Shown: piece by piece, positions 61,488-64,000 of the stretch
Numbering within the stretch: position 1 is the first letter of the stretch
How the letters are laid out: each line of letters begins with the position of its first letter
DNA from: an uncultured Lachnospiraceae bacterium
Lineage (GTDB): Bacteria; Bacillota; Clostridia; Lachnospirales; Lachnospiraceae
Length of the DNA stretch: 64,000 nucleotides
Direction of reading: 5' to 3'
Assembly (NCBI GenBank): GCA_910583965.1
Contig: CAJUAE010000001.1
Location: forward strand, 1 to 64,000
Program-made: the position numbers and the translations under genes
The notes under the pieces: model-generated
Told to the model about the DNA's origin: nothing
Seen by the model: only the letters and a program-made list of their open reading frames with translations
The model's database searches: none

Positions 61488-63056
61488 ATCACCTTCTAAT
61501 ATTCGCGTTTTTCCGTCAGGAATTAAAGATTCCTCTTCTCGCATAATCATTGCAATTAATTCATCAGGAGCTAAGTTTAAATCTGCAATGGTGCGATTGC
61601 ACCACGGATGATATCTATCAATAAAAATTTCATCCAGCAATTCATTACCGCTTGGATTGTACGAGGGCGCACTCAGAATCACACTGTCACCCGCAAGAAT
61701 GAGTGTATCCCCCTTTGTTATGATGGTTTCATGATTGCGCTTAATCATCAGCGCAAGAGAACCTGTGGGAAAGGATACTTCCTTGACAAGTTTGTTTTCC
61801 CAATTATGTCCTTTTGGAATATACATACGAATCAATGTAATGGAAGAGTCTTCCTGATAGTCATTGAAGGTTTTTCGGACATCTTCATTTTCATCAATCA
61901 TATCAAGTTTTTCCGCCACTCTTGGAAGCAAAGTTCCTTGTATTGCAACAGAAAATAGAGATACCATAAAGACAATATGAAACAGATTGTGGGGCATAAT
62001 AACACCACCTGCCACTGCCATAATCGCAAATACGGAAGAGGAAGCACCGCGAAGTCCTGCCCAAGAAACCAAAAGACATTGTCTTGCAGAGCACTGAAAG
62101 GGTTTTAGGAGCAGAAATACAGCAACAGGTCTTGCGATTAATGTAAGGATTACTGTGATGACAATTGCTGTAAATATCACGTTTGACATCTCATGCGGAA
62201 TCGTTAGAAGTCCTAATAGGAAAAATATTAAAATCTGTGCCAAAGATGTAACGCCGTCAAAAAATGGTATTAATGTTGCTTTGCTTTTAATTCGGCTGTT
62301 TCCAATAATAATCCCCATTATGTATACGCTTAAGTAGGCGTTTCCACCCATAATTTGTGATAAACCATAACAGATTAAAACCATGGCAATCATAAAAATT
62401 GTCTCAAGACCATCAGACACCAAAGTTGTCTTAGTCATTAGACGAATGGTGGTTAGTGCAAGTCCCAGACCAACCAAAGCCCCAACTACCAACTGTAAAA
62501 AAATACGCATAATAATATGTTCGGATTCTCCAGAATAGATGATTCCTAGGGCAATAAAGGTCAACATATAAGCCATAGGGTCATTGCTTCCGCTTTCCAT
62601 TTCCAAAAGAGATGCAGTGCTGTTCTTTAGATTTAGTTTTTTCTGACGGAGTATGGCAAATACACTTGCAGCGTCTGTAGAACCGAGCACTGCGCCGACA
62701 AGAAAGCTTTCTGGCCATGTGTAACCCAAGATAAGTTTCACAAACAATGCTGTGGCGGCTGTCGTAATTGCTACGCCAATTGTTGATAAAAGAACCGACT
62801 TTACAGCGACGTCTTTTGCAAGATCCCACTTTAGATTAAATCCACCATAGAACATGATAAACAACAATGCAATGGAGCATATATTTTCTGCAAGTTTATA
62901 GTCACTGAAAGGAATTTTTAAAATTCCATCACTTCCAAAGAGCATACCAATAAACATAAACAAAATTAACGCTGGCATACCAAACTTTCCAGAAAATTTT
63001 TCGGCTATCACACATAATAATATCACAATTGCTACGAGTAGTAGGATAAAAGTCAT
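61464..63056 (-). CDS. K+/H+ antiporter-like protein (NhaP2/CvrA type) with C-terminal RCK domain
   Basis: A 530-residue protein. Twelve to thirteen membrane helices fill residues 1 to about 390 (LVAIVILLCVIAEKF; the conserved LGSTDAASVFAIL and MESGSNDPMAYMLT carry the two Asp residues of cation antiporters). The C-terminal 130 residues are a TrkA-C/RCK regulatory domain (GDTLILAGDSVIL, EGDRVVTYRE). It probably exchanges potassium (or sodium) for protons to set pH or turgor. ATG 63056 follows GAAAGGACGGG. It is a single gene, convergent with fprA. Confidence 0.9.
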   Translation of the reverse strand: MTFILLLVAIVILLCVIAEKFSGKFGMPALILFMFIGMLFGSDGILKIPFSDYKLAENICSIALLFIMFYGGFNLKWDLAKDVAVKSVLLSTIGVAITTAATALFVKLILGYTWPESFLVGAVLGSTDAASVFAILRQKKLNLKNSTASLLEMESGSNDPMAYMLTFIALGIIYSGESEHIIMRIFLQLVVGALVGLGLALTTIRLMTKTTLVSDGLETIFMIAMVLICYGLSQIMGGNAYLSVYIMGIIIGNSRIKSKATLIPFFDGVTSLAQILIFFLLGLLTIPHEMSNVIFTAIVITVILTLIARPVAVFLLLKPFQCSARQCLLVSWAGLRGASSSVFAIMAVAGGVIMPHNLFHIVFMVSLFSVAIQGTLLPRVAEKLDMIDENEDVRKTFNDYQEDSSITLIRMYIPKGHNWENKLVKEVSFPTGSLALMIKRNHETIITKGDTLILAGDSVILSAPSYNPSGNELLDEIFIDRYHPWCNRTIADLNLAPDELIAMIMREEESLIPDGKTRILEGDRVVTYRE

Positions 63057-63362
63057 AATCCCGTCCTTTCTATCAATCGCCTAAAAGATTACAGTTGAGT
63101 CAAGAACTTTGTAAGAGACTGTAACCGAAAAGACTCTTTAGTCTAATAAAGTGTTCCTATAATAATACTAACTTTTTCTGGTAAAATATGCAAGTAACGT
63201 TATAAAATTTTAATACTTGTTTATTTCCATAAGTAATGCGCTAAGTGATTGTGAAGCAGACATTTGACGAATAAAGCCCCTCATAGCTTGCTGCGTTGCA
63301 AGTTTGATGCTTTGTCAGCTTGCTCTGGGGCTGACTTTATTCGAGCAATTTGCTTGTCTCTA
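63057..63362. other. Intergenic region with a long imperfect hairpin
   Basis: CGAATAAAG-CCCC at 63268-63280 pairs with GGGG..CTTTATTCG at 63327-63343, enclosing the direct repeat AGCTTGCT and a CTTGC/GCAAG stem; further partial pairing (GAAGCAGACA with TTGCTTGTC) extends to about 63360. No coding frame or promoter is visible in the rest. Confidence 0.5.
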
Positions 63363-63506
63363 TTAATTGTAAATAGATATATGGTATTTTACTTTGCGAT
63401 AAATCTTATAGAAAATTACTGCAAAGAGTGACACAATAATATAGAGTGTAGAAAGCGCACCAGTTGTACCACCAATAAATACTAAAATCCATAAAAATAT
63501 ATTCAT
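63363..63506 (-). CDS. Small membrane protein (47 aa)
   Basis: ATG 63506 has CGGAGG 8 bases upstream. Two hydrophobic segments (IFLWILVFIGGTT and TLYIIVSLFAVIFY) are followed by a basic tail (KIYRKVKYHISIYN). No family is recognised. It lies 30 bases after the next small gene on the same strand, so both are likely cotranscribed. Confidence 0.65.
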   Translation of the reverse strand: MNIFLWILVFIGGTTGALSTLYIIVSLFAVIFYKIYRKVKYHISIYN

Positions 63507-63536
63507 AATCAAACCTCCGAATTTATACATTAAATA

Positions 63537-63683
63537 CTATTTGTTCTGTGTGTTGTTTGGTTTTGTCTGAGACGTTTTTTCAACAGAAGAGTGTGACGAT
63601 CCTCCCGTTTCATAAATGCAGGTAAAAATCCCAGCACCAACAGCGATAACAACCATCAATCCAAATATGATACTTTGAAACAT
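63537..63683 (-). CDS. Small membrane-anchored protein (48 aa)
   Basis: ATG 63683 has GGAGG upstream (ATGGAGGTTTTTTATT). One hydrophobic helix (IIFGLMVVIAVGAGIFTCIY) is followed by a polar Ser/Thr/Asn/Gln-rich tail (SSHSSVEKTSQTKPNNTQNK) that would be exposed. No family is recognised. Confidence 0.65.
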   Translation of the reverse strand: MFQSIIFGLMVVIAVGAGIFTCIYETGGSSHSSVEKTSQTKPNNTQNK

Positions 63684-64000
63684 AATAAAAAACCTCCATA
63701 GTTTATTTTGTAAAGTGTCTCTTGTAAAAGAACATTACTGCATATAAAAGGTAGGAAAAATCATTACAAAATAGTTAAAATTGTGTACACAAAAAAGACA
63801 AAACGATAAATTTTGCTTATCAGACAATCTTTAAAATTTTTGCATTGATTTTAGAGTGTTCTTTTTAATGAACAGTGCTTTACAAAAGTGATGAAACAGT
63901 AAAGTGAAAATAAGTTAAGAAATATGGGATTTTTTACCATCATTATTGTGAATATAATTCAGAGTCCTGCAATTGTACTGATTTTGATGTGTGTCGGTAC
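63684..64000. other. Window end, no gene seen
   Basis: AT-rich, presumably upstream of the two small minus-strand genes. A weak minus-strand promoter (TTGTAA, 17 bases, TATATG) lies near 63740-63770. I see nothing else in it. Confidence 0.35.

Overview
The window reads as a chromosomal segment of a low-GC, Gram-positive, spore-forming gut anaerobe of the Lachnospiraceae type (Clostridia). The evidence is AT-rich DNA with strong AGGAGG-type ribosome binding sites, a CIRCE-controlled groESL operon, an autonomous glycyl radical cofactor next to a Crp/Fnr regulator, hybrid histidine kinases with 7TM or PocR sensors, a YaaH-like spore/cortex hydrolase, family II CBS-pyrophosphatase, LuxS, and a galacto-N-biose/lacto-N-biose phosphorylase operon. 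The species cannot be named from sequence alone. No rRNA, tRNA, CRISPR array, phage or transposase gene was seen.

Layout. 0.2-5.6 kb (+): L,D-transpeptidase, trypsin-like membrane protease, dCMP deaminase-like protein, two COG0523/G3E GTPases (one His-rich, one fused to a DUF1980-like domain). 5.8-7.75 kb (-): pyrB and pyrI preceded by a Phe-rich leader peptide that spans an intrinsic terminator, much like the enterobacterial pyrBI attenuator. 8-16.3 kb: PH-domain protein, D-Ala-D-Ala carboxypeptidase, CmpB-like membrane protein, DUF5050-like propeller, pheA, then ppx and ppk1. 16.3-21.7 kb: maf, a small unknown, a 705-residue unknown and an ABC-F ATPase, with two MITE-like elements and a pair of hairpin repeats. 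22-28.3 kb: PHP-HAD fusion, degenerate GGDEF protein, groESL, Crp/Fnr regulator and grcA. 28.7-39.3 kb: 7TM hybrid kinase plus response regulator, hypoxanthine-DNA glycosylase, Fur regulator, Nudix, secreted cysteine-peptidase-like protein, luxS, pepD, hflKC. 39.3-47.7 kb: small proteins, CBS-pyrophosphatase, chemoreceptor, subtilase, YaaH-like GH18 protein. 47.7-56.1 kb: the GNB/LNB operon (solute-binding protein, two permeases, a 54-residue membrane protein, lnpA, nahK; all -) with a divergent AraC regulator. 56.2-64 kb: PocR hybrid kinase plus response regulator (a second module like the 28.7 kb one), FprA flavoprotein, K+/H+ antiporter-like protein and three small membrane proteins.

The most unusual content is non-coding. 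(1) A structured repeat family (5.68, 26.91, 28.37 and 53.15 kb) always begins just 3' of an intrinsic terminator and keeps its stems through compensatory changes. (2) Two 155/156-bp MITE-like copies have terminal inverted repeats and 3-bp TTA/TAA target duplications, each sitting at a stop codon. (3) A second hairpin repeat family occurs in five copies. (4) A covarying hairpin motif lies upstream of luxS and of the PHP-HAD gene. (5) pyrBI appears to have leader-peptide attenuation. (6) A perfect Crp/Fnr-type palindrome is centred exactly at -41.5 of a predicted grcA promoter.
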